DNA of 64,000 nt from positions 62,001 to 126,000 of the forward strand of contig JAXMAR010000018.1 in NCBI GenBank assembly GCA_046350295.1, read 5' to 3'. The position numbers and the translations under genes were made by a program. How positions within the stretch are numbered: position 1 is the stretch's first letter; each line of letters opens with the position of its first letter. Origin of the DNA: JAXMAR01 sp046350295 (GTDB lineage: Bacteria; Planctomycetota; Planctomycetia; Gemmatales; Gemmataceae). Below are positions 23,651-31,975 of this stretch, piece after piece. The notes under the pieces are model-generated. The model had not been told where the DNA came from. It did no database searches and was given only the letters and a program-made list of their open reading frames with translations.

Positions 23651-24079
23651 ATGAGGACGAGACAAGACCGCCGCGCCGCCGCCGCCACCGAACTGGCCAT
23701 CCTGCTGCCGTTGCTCGGCTTCTTGTTCCTCGTTGTCCTCGACTATAGCCGGGTGTTCCGCAGCTCGCAGATTCTCGACAGCGCGGCCCATTCGGCGGCG
23801 CTCTATGCGAGCGGTCAGGCGCGGATGAAGAGCAGCACGACAACGCCGCCCGCGCCGGGAACGACCAACCCCGATCCCGAGGCGATCGACTGGGCCAGAC
23901 AGGCGGCGGTGCGCGAGGGAGCGACGCTCGACCCGCCGCTCAAGAGCGAGAACGTGAGCGTCACCTACACGAGCGGCGTCGCGACCGTCACCGTGACCTA
24001 CGACTTCAAGACGAGCTACCTCGGCGTGCCCACGCTGCTCACGGTGTCGCGGACCGTGCGAATGCCCGTGAGCCCGTGA
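23651..24079 (+). CDS. tadE: TadE-like minor pilin
   Basis: 142 residues. A basic leader (MRTRQDRRAAAATELAILLP) runs directly into a hydrophobic helix with the T-E pair typical of TadE (ATELAILLPLLGFLFLVVLD), followed by SRVFRSSQILDSAAHSAALY and a beta-rich C-terminal part. TadE pseudopilins are cut by a prepilin peptidase, which is not encoded in this window, and help pilus biogenesis. The major pilin Flp, CpaB and the secretin are also not found here. Confidence 0.87.
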   Translation: MRTRQDRRAAAATELAILLPLLGFLFLVVLDYSRVFRSSQILDSAAHSAALYASGQARMKSSTTTPPAPGTTNPDPEAIDWARQAAVREGATLDPPLKSENVSVTYTSGVATVTVTYDFKTSYLGVPTLLTVSRTVRMPVSP

Positions 24080-24088
24080 CCCGCTTGG

Positions 24089-24222
24089 CCGCGGTTCGCG
24101 GAGCCGGTCGTAGCGTGGACTTTTAGTCCACGCGGCCTGGAGAATCCGCGTGGACTGAAGTCCACGCTACGGTCGTGAAATGGAGCCCACCCCTAGCGCC
24201 GGTTCGCGGAACCGGGCGGACA
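24089..24222. repeat. Cluster of intergenic hairpins after tadE
   Basis: A near-perfect inverted repeat (CGTAGCGTGGACTTTTAGTC with its complement at 24,146-24,172) is flanked on both sides by copies of the GGTTCGCGGAACCGGGCGGA-type arm related to the 16.87-kb palindrome. From 24,223 to 24,721 I see only short broken frames; STDAGYELTMTLTG and VTYRTWSLL hint at a lost second TadE-like gene. Confidence 0.75.
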
Positions 24223-24721
24223 GAATCTACCACCCCGACCGAGTGCAAAGAGCGAGCATGCGAGCCGCGCGAGCGCAACAGCACGGAGGCCGCCGCCCTG
24301 GAAGCCGCCATCGCTGCCGCATGCAGCGATGCCCTGCCCTGGCAGAGGATCGCCATCTTTCGCTCTGAACTAGGTGACAACGCAGGCAAGGCGAGGCCGT
24401 TTCCTCGTTACGGCTTCGGTCCATGGCGTATCGGGGCGGGAGATCAAGAAGACGTCCGACACAGGCCGAGATCAGAGCGCCGCCGTGATCGCTCCTGGCC
24501 CAATCGATGGACACGGCGAACCTGACCTGCACCATCGACCGGATCGAGGAAGACCGCAATGCGGTCGCCTGCATGCCGCCACGCACATGGCGAGCACGGA
24601 CGCCGGCTACGAGCTGACCATGACCCTGACCGGGTGCGCGCCACCGTGACGTATCGTACCTGGTCTTTACTGCACGCCTACCTTTAAAAGCGTGAGCGAG
24701 CTGCCGATGTCGTTTTGAGGG

Positions 24722-25964
24722 GTGTCGCGTGGATCCGACGTGACAGAAAAGACGAGCGCGGTGCTGTGCTGGCTGGTGCTGATGCTGGCCGCGATCCTCG
24801 GCATCCTGCTGCTGACGATGGACGGCGGCCGCCTGATGGACGAGCGCCGCCCAGGCGAGCGCCGACGCCGCCGCCCTTCGCCGCCGCCACCAGCCTCTAC
24901 GAGAACTACACGAGCGACCAGGGACTCGATCCGAGCTACGCGGCTACAGTTGCCCTCGACAGCGCCGCCGCCAACGGCTACGCCAACGACAAGGTCAACA
25001 GCGTCGTCACGGTGAACATCCCGCCGACGAGCGGCGAGTTCAAAGGCAAGGCGGAGTACGTCGAGGTCATCATTCAGTGGAACCTCCAGGGGGGCTTTTC
25101 CGCGGCCCTCAACCGGAAGAACATCGTCGCCAAGGCCCGTTCGCGGCGCGCGGCCGGCCCGACCTGGTCGGCATGGTCGTCCTCGCCCCGAGAGCGCCGG
25201 CACACTGGTCAACAAATCGACCGCCGCGCGCTCGTCGGCCTCTACGTCAACTCCAGCGACCCGGACGCCTTCGAGCAGAAGAGCCCCGGCATCCTGGTCG
25301 TCGACGGTCTCGAGATCACCGGCGGCTACAACAATTCCGGCGGCGCCCTGTCTTGGCCAGATCGATACCGGCGTGCGGGGCCTGTTCTCGGACATCCTGC
25401 GCAACATCGTCGCTCCCAACCCGGCCGCCTATCCGGTGCAGAGCAACGCACCGCTCAAGATCAACACCCTCTACCCGTGCCGTCCTCTCCCTGGCGTCTA
25501 CAAGGGGGGCATCAGCATCTCGGGTCTGTCCGTCGTGACCATGCTGCCCGGCGTGTACATCATGGACGGCGGCGGCTTCAAGGCGTCTTTGCCGCGGCGA
25601 GCGTCGTCGGCGTCGGCACGGTCATCTACAACACGTCGGGCAGTTTCCCGGCCGGCTCGGTCAGCATCGCCTCTCTCGGCAAGGTCGCCTTGATCGCCCC
25701 CTGGAACGGGACGTACAAGGGCATCGGCATCTTTCAGGACCGCGCCCTCAACAACGCCATGACGATCACCGGCAACGGGCTGAGCACGATCGGCGTCATC
25801 TACGCCAGAGCCGCGTCCAGCTTGACCATGCCGCCGCCGTCGGCGTCGACACGCTGGGGGGCGCCTATGTCTGCGACACGCTCACGATCGGCGGCATCGG
25901 CACGGTCAACGTCGACCTCGGCTCCAACCGGCCGGCGGTCCCGCAAATCAACCTGGTGGAGTAG
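24722..25964 (+). pseudogene. tadG: TadG-like pilus assembly protein, multiply frameshifted
   Basis: The N-terminal helix VLCWLVLMLAAILGILLLTM is followed by DGGRLMDERR and, after frame changes, by QASADAAAL and TSLYENYTSDQGLDPSYAAT, the Tad_N layout of TadG. Long stretches then read well in alternating frames: NLQGGFSAALNRKNIVAKAR, LYVNSSDPDAFEQKSPGILV, GLFSDILRNIVAPNPAAYPV, ISGLSVVTMLPGVYIMDGGG, SVVGVGTVIYNTSGSFPAGS, IFQDRALNNAMTITGNGLST, finishing at PAVPQINLVE with a stop at 25,962-25,964. At least five frame changes are needed. The protein would be about 410 residues. It follows tadE in the usual order, but cannot be made as written. Confidence 0.75.
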
Positions 25965-25973
25965 CAATCCCCA

Positions 25974-27578
25974 TGCTCACGACCAAGAACCTGGGCGCGA
26001 ATGTCCGGCTTCCTGTTCCGGCCCGAAGGACCGCGTCGTCGCGCGACCTGGTGGGACACGCTCGTCGCCCACCGCCTGATGACCGGCCAGGCGCGCGCTA
26101 TCGCGCGTGCACGGCAGACGACGACGGCGTCGCTTCTCGAAAGCCTCGTGCGCGACAACGCCCTGACGACCTACCAGGCGAAACAGATCACCCTCGGAGC
26201 GGGCGCACCGCCTCGCGTCGGCCAATACCTGATCCTCGACGAACTGGGAAGGCAAGGGCTTCGGTCAGGTCTGGGCGCGCTGCACACGTCATGCGCGCGT
26301 CGTGCTCAAGGTCATCTCGCCGTACCTGATCGAGAACGAGCGCGTCCGCTCCTGGTTTCGCCGCGAGGTTCTCGCCGCGACGCCGCTAGCGCACTTAACG
26401 TCGTCATGGCCTACGACGCCAACGAGGTCGACGGCGTCCTCTTCCTCGTCATGGAATCTTCGTCGAGGGACTGACCTCGACAACGTCGTTCGCGCCCGCG
26501 GCCTGCTGCCTTCGATCTGGCGGCCGAAATCTTCCGCCAGGCGGCGCTCGGTCTGCAACACGCGCACGAGAAAGGGATGGTGCACAGGGACATCAAACCG
26601 GCGAACCTGCTCATCGTGCCGCGCGGGCTGGAGCAATTCGCCGCCGGCGCCGCCAAGGACCCGATCGTCAAGATCGTCGACTTCGGTCTGGCGCGTTTGC
26701 AGGCGGGAGGAAACGCGCAAACAATCGTGCTGCAGAACGAAAAGGGCTTCGCGGGGACGCCGGACTTCATCTCGCCGGAGCAGGCGGCGGACATTCATTC
26801 CGCCGACATCCGCTCGGACCTCTACAGCCTCGGCTGCAGCCTTTACTTCGCCCTGAGCGGCGCGAAGCCGTTCGCGAGCGAAACGGCGCTGGAGGTGATT
26901 GTCAAGCAGATGCAGAAGGAGGCGGCGCCGCTGGAAACCATCGTCCCCGGGATTCCGCCGGCGTTCGAGGCGATCACGGCTCGATTGATGGCGAAGGACC
27001 CGCACAAGCGGTTTCAGACGCCGCGCGAGCTGGTCGAGGAGATCGAACGCCATCAGGAGGAAATCGCCCGCGTCACGCGCGCCTGTCCGTCCGCGAAGGA
27101 CTTCGTGCTGCCCACCGCCGAGGTTTCGTGGACGGCGGTATTGGCGGGACTCGCGTTCAACAGCGGCCTCGCCGGAGGACCCTGGGCACGGCCGTTTATC
27201 AGCCGGAAGTGGAGCCGGAGAAGCAATCAGGAGCTGCCACCCAAGGTCGTGACGCCGCATCCCGGAGTAATGCGACGCGTGGTAGAGCAAGATCGCTGCC
27301 GCGCCGAGCCTCGCGCCGCTTATCCAACAACGGCTAGACAAAGAAAGCTGCTTCCACTGTCGGACGTCGACTGGGCCGCCGCTCTGGAGAAGGTGAAGGA
27401 CAAGGAGTGGGCGCGCGATGTCGTTCGCCGGCTCGCCAGGCAAGGCCCCCAAGGATGTCAGCGAATCGAGCGCGCCACACTCTACGCGAGCCTGCTCGCG
27501 GCTTGCCGCGTTTCCGGGGCGGCCGGAGGGCGCCCGGCTGAGCGTGCTGGATCGAATCCAGCGTCGAACCCTGGGTAA
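25974..27578 (+). pseudogene. PknB-type Ser/Thr protein kinase, frameshifted
   Basis: A planctomycete-style N-terminal segment (LLESLVRDNALTTYQAKQIT) leads into the kinase domain: RVGQYLILDELG, then a broken glycine loop. LKVISPYLIENERVRSWFRR (with the VAIK-type lysine) is in another frame. NVVMAYDANEVDGVLFLVME, the catalytic loop HRDIKPANLL at 26,583, DFGLARLQAGG at 26,680, GTPDFISPEQAADIHSADIR and SDLYSLGCSLYFALSG follow. From 26,577 to about 27,130 the frame is clean; before and after it changes several times. The C-terminal part from 27,140 shows no domain. A DFG and HRD pair in one frame means the active site was once functional. Confidence 0.8.
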
Positions 27579-27669
27579 AAGCTGCGCATGCCGGCCGGCG
27601 CCGATGCGGAGGCGATGGAGACGCTGCTCGCCGCCTGCCTGGGCATCGATCGGCCTCGGCGAGCGCGCT

Positions 27670-28155
27670 CGGGGGGCTACTGGCTGTTTCTGTTCGCGTC
27701 GCCGAGCCGCGTGGCGGGCTGCGTTTTCTGGTCTCGCTGAGGTCCGAGGCGGAATCCAGCGGCTACCAACTGGCGTCCGGGCAATCCTGGAAAGGCCGTT
27801 TGCCCGCGATATCCCAGGACGCGCAGGCGGCGTCCACGTCCGGCAGAGGCGGCTCGCCGGCCTGCGTTTGCACGACAAGCAAACGCACCTGCAATCGTTT
27901 TCCATTGCGTGCCGCGATCACCGCAGCAGAACGTAACCACGCCCGGTTGGACGGCGAGCCACGCCTCGAGCGGTCGGTCATCCGTGGGAAGGAGACGAAG
28001 TCGGCTTCGACGCAATAGCTGTAGGAGAACTTTGCGGCGTGGTTGAACCAGTAGCGAATGCCCAGGACCACGGCGCCCAGGCAGATGAGTACGAGGGCGC
28101 TGATGCAAAGTCGTCGTGTCACGGCGCGTTCCCGTTCGAGCCGAATCCTTGCCAA
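27670..28155 (-). pseudogene. Possible small membrane-anchored protein, frame broken
   Basis: The start is weak (TTG at 28,155 or GTG at about 28,119). An N-terminal membrane helix (CISALVLICLGAVVLGIRYW) is followed by SYSYCVEADFVSFP, then by TDDRPLEAWLAVQPGVVTF in a second frame and NGKRLQVRLLVVQTQAGEPP back in the first. The alternation suggests frameshifts like those in the two genes before it. A plus-strand frame over the same bases (GLRFLVSLRSEAESSGYQLA) is a rival reading. No family recognised. Confidence 0.35.
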
Positions 28156-28257
28156 TTATAAGCGATTCTCCAAGGCCTCCCCTCCTTTGCAGGACGCCGT
28201 GGCAAATCGTATCTTGTCGGAAGTGATAACCCAACACCGCATCAGGAGGAGACCACT

Positions 28258-28797
28258 GTGGGACGTCATTACACCTTGCGCGGACTGCTGATCGTGGCCG
28301 CGGCGTTCGGCATTCTCGCCGCCGGCGGCCGGCTCTCGGCCCAGTTCCCGGAGCCCGGCCCCGAGCACGCCATGCTCAAGGCACAGGAAGGGGAATGGGA
28401 CGCCATCGCGAAATCCCCCGCCGGCGACTCGAAGGGAAAGCTCAGCGTCAAGATGGCGCTCAACGGCCTCTGGATGCTGGAGCATTACGAGGGGGAGGCC
28501 GGCGGCGTGAAGTTCGAAGGCCGCGGAATGACGAGCTACGACCCGAAGACGAAGAAGTACGTGAACGTGTGGGTCGACTCGATGGTGACGCGGCCCATGG
28601 TCACCGAGGGGACCTTCGACAAGGCGAAGAAGACGCTGACATTCAAGGGGGAGATGCCGACGCCGGACGGCAAGATGGCGACGGCGACGATCGCCATCCA
28701 GTACAAGGACGCGAACACCAAGGTCCTCACCCTCAGCGCCGGCGCCGAGGGCAAGGACATGCAGATGGTGCAGATCACGTACACGCGGCGCAAGTAG
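28258..28797 (+). CDS. Secreted DUF1579-family protein
   Basis: 179 residues with a GTG start, supported by AGGAGGAGA about six bases before it. A signal peptide (YTLRGLLIVAAAFGILAAGG) precedes the DUF1579 pattern: EHAMLKAQEGEWDAIAKSPA, NGLWMLEHYEGEAGGVKFEG, MTSYDPKTKKYVNVWVDSM and a C-terminal beta strand. DUF1579 proteins are lipocalin-like beta barrels, often exported in planctomycetes, of unknown ligand. The gene is clean, marking the end of the frameshifted stretch. Confidence 0.87.
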   Translation: MGRHYTLRGLLIVAAAFGILAAGGRLSAQFPEPGPEHAMLKAQEGEWDAIAKSPAGDSKGKLSVKMALNGLWMLEHYEGEAGGVKFEGRGMTSYDPKTKKYVNVWVDSMVTRPMVTEGTFDKAKKTLTFKGEMPTPDGKMATATIAIQYKDANTKVLTLSAGAEGKDMQMVQITYTRRK

Positions 28798-28817
28798 CGC
28801 CCACGACCAAATGAACG

Positions 28818-28921
28818 GTGACAAGGTGAGGGGGTGACAAGGTGGCCAGCCAACACCTGGCTCACCTCTTCACCCTGTCACCCGGTCACCCTATCACCCT
28901 GTCACCCCCTCACCGTCACCC
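28818..28921. repeat. Inverted array of GTGACAAGGTGA/TCACCCTGTCAC units
   Basis: Short G-rich units (GGTGACAAGGTGAGGG) face a longer set of complementary units (CACCCTGTCACCCGGTCACC, CCCTGTCACCCCCTCACC). The whole can fold as a hairpin between the convergent DUF1579 and zinc-ribbon genes, and it reaches the stop codon of the latter. A near-identical arrangement is at 56.9 kb. Confidence 0.8.
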
Positions 28922-29308
28922 GCCCGGCTCTTCCTCATCCCAGCAAGCGCATATCGGCGCCTTGTGCTCCAGCAGCTTCTCACATTCGGTACACCACAGC
29001 TGGCCGCAGGCGAAGCAGCGGCCCACGAGCAGCTCGCCGATCTCCGGATCGTGCTCGCAATCGCCGGTCTCTTCGCTGCCGCACTTGGGACAGGCGCCGA
29101 CGAAGATGCTGTTGACGAAGTCCTCGGCGCTGGCGCTGCCCTCGGCCAGCTGGCGCATCTCGGCCAGCACGTCGGGCGGCAGATTCTTGAGCACGTCGAG
29201 GGCGGCTTCGAACTCCTCCGGCTGCGGCGCATCGGTCAGATCCGCTTCGCAATGCGGACAGCGTTTCGCCTTCTTGGCGACCTTGCGATTGCAGTTCCAG
29301 CAGCGCAT
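28916..29308 (-). CDS. Cytoplasmic double zinc-ribbon protein
   Basis: 130 residues. The ATG at 29,308 is chosen because GGAGGG precedes it and the first motif starts at once (MRCWNCNRKVAKKAKRCPHC), giving a CxxC..CxxC ribbon. A helical acidic middle follows (EEFEAALDVLKNLPPDVLAE). The C-terminal half holds CPKCGS and CFACGQLWCTECEKLLEHKA, a second metal site, then a Cys- and acid-rich tail. There is no signal peptide. Similar proteins are conserved in planctomycetes without known function; binding zinc is the only safe statement. Confidence 0.8.
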   Translation of the reverse strand: MRCWNCNRKVAKKAKRCPHCEADLTDAPQPEEFEAALDVLKNLPPDVLAEMRQLAEGSASAEDFVNSIFVGACPKCGSEETGDCEHDPEIGELLVGRCFACGQLWCTECEKLLEHKAPICACWDEEEPGG

Positions 29309-29740
29309 TTTCAAGCCCTCCCGATGGTCTGCGGACGCATTGTACCAAATACGTCTCACGGCTTTTCGCGGCGGCAATACCACGGCGTAAACGGGCGATA
29401 GACTCGTCCCTGTCCTGGCCGCAATTCCGAGCGGATCGGCCCCAGCGCCTGTGCGGGAACGGACCAACTCTCAAGGCGTCTTTCCTTGCCGGGCGCCGCG
29501 CGATCCGGCTTCTCTTCGGATTCTCCCGCGCTCCAAAACCCGCAAGTCGCGGCGAAATCAGAAGTAAAAGCGTCCGCCCCCGCACGTCCGATCCGTGGCG
29601 ATTCCGGAGGGGCCGCGCGGTCCGCCGATTGCAACCCTTTCCACGAAGCGATCGTGCGCCGCGGCCAGCGCTTGTGGCGCGATGCTCAATGCCCGCCGAG
29701 AGATATCCCGGCATTACTCCGGCTGACCGAGGAGAGAGTC
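29309..29740. other. Gene-free stretch between divergent genes
   Basis: 432 bases separate the zinc-ribbon gene from the PPC-domain gene. Overlapping frames on both strands are open because the DNA is GC-rich, but none has a start site and protein-like composition together. It presumably holds both promoters. The ribosome binding site GGAGAGAG for the right-hand gene is at 29,730-29,737. Confidence 0.5.
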
Positions 29741-30910
29741 ATGACCCACCACCAACATCGCCTGATCGGTCGCTTCACGCGCGCGGCCCTGGTGAGCGTG
29801 CTGGCCCTGCCGTTTTTCGCGGCCGCCGGTCACGCTCAGCTTCTGCCCAAGCCGCCCTGCACTTGGATCGACGCCGGCCCCTGGCGTCTGCAAAGCTCAC
29901 CGGGATCGGTGACGGCCGGCCCGCTGCTGAATGCCGGCCCCCATGTCGTCTGGGTGGCGGAAAAACTCGAAAAGGGGCCGACCCCCTACACCCTGTGGCG
30001 GCCTTATGGCCCGTTCAACGTGCAGGCCGGCAAGAAGTACCTCGTGACCATTCAATATGGCGCTCCGCTCATGGTCGCCTGGCTGCCGGAAGACGTGCGG
30101 CTCAACGTCTACTCCAATCCGGCAAAGAGCGGGGCGGTCTACTTCTACAACCACGACGACAAGCGTTTCTTCGGCGTCGCCGTCTGCCCCGGCACGCCCG
30201 GGCTCATCACGCCGCCGCCCACGCCGGCCACGGCCAAGGTCGTCCTCAAGACGGCCGCCACGCTGGCCAAGGGGGATCCGCTGGACACCGTCCGCAAAAC
30301 CTGTTTCCGCCGCATCCACGAGTTGCGGCTGGAGCAGAACCGCGCCTACACCATCGCGATGGCCAGCAAGGATTTTGACGCTTTTCTGCGCCTGGAAGAC
30401 CCGAGCGGCAAGCAAGTCGCGCAGGACGACGACAGCGGACCGGGCCTCGACGCCGAAATTCGCGCCTTCAAGCCCGCCGTCAGCGGCGTCTACCGCATCA
30501 TCGCGACCACGTTTCGCGACGGCGCCACGGGAAATTACGACCTCACCGTCGCGACCTGGACCAGTCAGGTCATCATGAAGCAGGAGGCGGATCTCACGTC
30601 TTCCTTGGTGATCGGGCCGGACAAGATCGGCGTCCCCTACGTCAAGGGCAAGTTCTACCGCAGCTTCGATGTCAGCCTGAAGGTCGGGGTCAACTACGTC
30701 ATCGACCTGGAAAGCACGGCGTTCGACGCGTTCCTGGTGCTCGAAGACAGCGCCGGCCGCGTGCTCGGCTGGGACGACGACAGCGGCGGCGCTCGCAACT
30801 CGCGCCTGAACTTCCAGGTCCCCCTCGATGGGACGTATCGCATCGTCGTCACTTCGTTCAGCCCCGGCGGCACCGGCCGGTTTCAGATGACCGTGCGCGC
30901 GGAAGAGTGA
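29741..30910 (+). CDS. Secreted protein with two bacterial pre-peptidase C-terminal (PPC) domains
   Basis: 389 residues. The ATG at 29,741 follows GGAGAGAG. The signal peptide is FTRAALVSVLALPFFAAAGH. Residues 30-160 are an unrecognised beta-rich region (WRPYGPFNVQAGKKYLVTIQ). Two PPC domains follow, each with the F-D-A-F-L-x-L-E-D core: DFDAFLRLEDPSGKQVAQDD at about 205-290 and AFDAFLVLEDSAGRVLGWDD at about 320-389. PPC domains usually accompany secreted peptidases; no peptidase domain is present, so adhesion or binding outside the cytoplasm is likelier. Confidence 0.83.
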   Translation: MTHHQHRLIGRFTRAALVSVLALPFFAAAGHAQLLPKPPCTWIDAGPWRLQSSPGSVTAGPLLNAGPHVVWVAEKLEKGPTPYTLWRPYGPFNVQAGKKYLVTIQYGAPLMVAWLPEDVRLNVYSNPAKSGAVYFYNHDDKRFFGVAVCPGTPGLITPPPTPATAKVVLKTAATLAKGDPLDTVRKTCFRRIHELRLEQNRAYTIAMASKDFDAFLRLEDPSGKQVAQDDDSGPGLDAEIRAFKPAVSGVYRIIATTFRDGATGNYDLTVATWTSQVIMKQEADLTSSLVIGPDKIGVPYVKGKFYRSFDVSLKVGVNYVIDLESTAFDAFLVLEDSAGRVLGWDDDSGGARNSRLNFQVPLDGTYRIVVTSFSPGGTGRFQMTVRAEE

Positions 30911-30982
30911 CGCAAGACGCAGCGATTGCCAAGGTGGCGCGAGGGCAAAAACGGGTCCCGCCTTGCAGGGATGGCCGGGGCT

Positions 30983-31057
30983 GGGGCTTTGCAACGAAAC
31001 GGGACAGTCCCTAGAGATCTTGCAAGAGGGACAGTCCCCGTTTCGTTGCAAAGCCCC
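30983..31057. repeat. Long hairpin with GGGACAGTCCC core
   Basis: GGGGCTTTGCAACGAAACGG (30,983 on) pairs with CCGTTTCGTTGCAAAGCCCC ending at 31,057; the inner bases GGACAGTCCCT and AGGGACAGTCC also pair. Stem of about 30 bp with a 14-base loop. The same GGGACAGTCCCC core forms the terminator at 46.8 kb. Confidence 0.85.
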
Positions 31058-31099
31058 GGGGCTGGCGTCCCTTCAGCGAGCAGGGAACTGCCGGTTTCC

Positions 31100-31143
31100 A
31101 AGCCCCGGCCTGGAGCATCCCGTCTCGCTGCAGGCCGGGGCTT
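31100..31143. repeat. AAGCCCCGGCCTG hairpin, first copy
   Basis: AAGCCCCGGCCTG pairs with CAGGCCGGGGCTT around an 18-base loop. A second copy lies on the other side of the VOC gene. Between 31,144 and 31,376 there is no other recognisable feature apart from the start-site context of the VOC gene. Confidence 0.8.
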
Positions 31144-31376
31144 CTTCACTGATAGTTCCACTGGGCCGATCGTACGCCCCGGCCACCCGGCCGGCGATGA
31201 AAACGTCGCAACGGACCTGGCAAAGTCCGCGCGATCATGGGATGATGACGTTGGAGGGTTGCGCGCGGCTGCGGCAAGTGCGAGCGGCGGGCGCGAGGCG
31301 CAAACAGCGTAAACGGGCGATGGACGGGAGAGCAAACGGCGATAACGGTGAGAAGAGTAGCCGGAGGGACACCAAC

Positions 31377-31742
31377 GTGATTCAAGGATTGCGCACCGCT
31401 ATCTATCCGACGCCGGACCTTGCCAAGGGCAAAGATTGGTATCGCCAGGTCCTTGGTCGCGAGCCGTACTTCGACGAGCCGTTTTACGTCGGCTTCTCGG
31501 CCGGCGGCTTTGAGCTTGGCTTGATTCCGGATGGGGAGCCGGGAGCGGCGGGCGTACAGGTGTATTGGGGAGTCGCGGACGCGGCTGCCGAGCTGACGCG
31601 GCTCGAGACGCTGGGCGCGCGGGTCCACGAGCCGGTCAAGGACGTCGGCGGCGGGATCAAGGTCGCGTCGGTGCTGGACCCGTTCGGGAACGTCTTCGGC
31701 ATCATCGAGAACCCGCACTTCAAGCTGGACGAGGTGCGATGA
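31377..31742 (+). CDS. VOC (glyoxalase/bleomycin-resistance fold) protein
   Basis: 121 residues. The GTG at 31,377 is preferred: GGAGGG lies eight bases before it, and the fold begins directly with GLRTAIYPTPDLAKGKDWYR. The single VOC module continues with FYVGFSAGGFELGLIPDG, GVQVYWGVADAAAELTRLET and SVLDPFGNVFGIIENPHF, whose final glutamate is the usual metal ligand. Single-module proteins dimerise to form the active site. The substrate cannot be inferred; many such proteins bind small electrophiles or antibiotics. An in-frame ATG at 31,320 is a less likely start. Hairpin repeats flank the gene on both sides. Confidence 0.85.
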   Translation: MIQGLRTAIYPTPDLAKGKDWYRQVLGREPYFDEPFYVGFSAGGFELGLIPDGEPGAAGVQVYWGVADAAAELTRLETLGARVHEPVKDVGGGIKVASVLDPFGNVFGIIENPHFKLDEVR

Positions 31743-31781
31743 CGAGTGGCGGCCGGGTTGCAACGACATGGAACTGACGGA

Positions 31782-31839
31782 TTGCAAGCCCCGGCCTGAA
31801 GCGCCAGTTTCCCGGCACTCCCGGCCGGGGCTTCGCAAG
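31782..31839. repeat. AAGCCCCGGCC hairpin, second copy
   Basis: TTGCAAGCCCCGGCCTGAAG faces CCCGGCCGGGGCTTCGCAAG. Same stem family as 31,100-31,143. It could end VOC transcription before dnaE; 31,840-31,975 shows only the region upstream of dnaE, with CAAGGATG near its start. Confidence 0.8.
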
Positions 31840-31975
31840 CGAAAGTTCCACTCGCCCGACTGGACACCAGCCCGGCCACCCCTACCGCATCCGCGGCGCA
31901 AACGGCCTTAGTCGCCTGCAAGCCGCTACAATGAACAAACCCCCGGACTTCAATCTCCTTCAAGGATGAACATCC

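Noticed and set aside
26289..27905. Minus-strand open frame of 538 codons over the kinase region
   Set aside because: Kinase motifs HRDIKPAN and DFGLA are on the plus strand; the minus product is Arg-rich with no domain.
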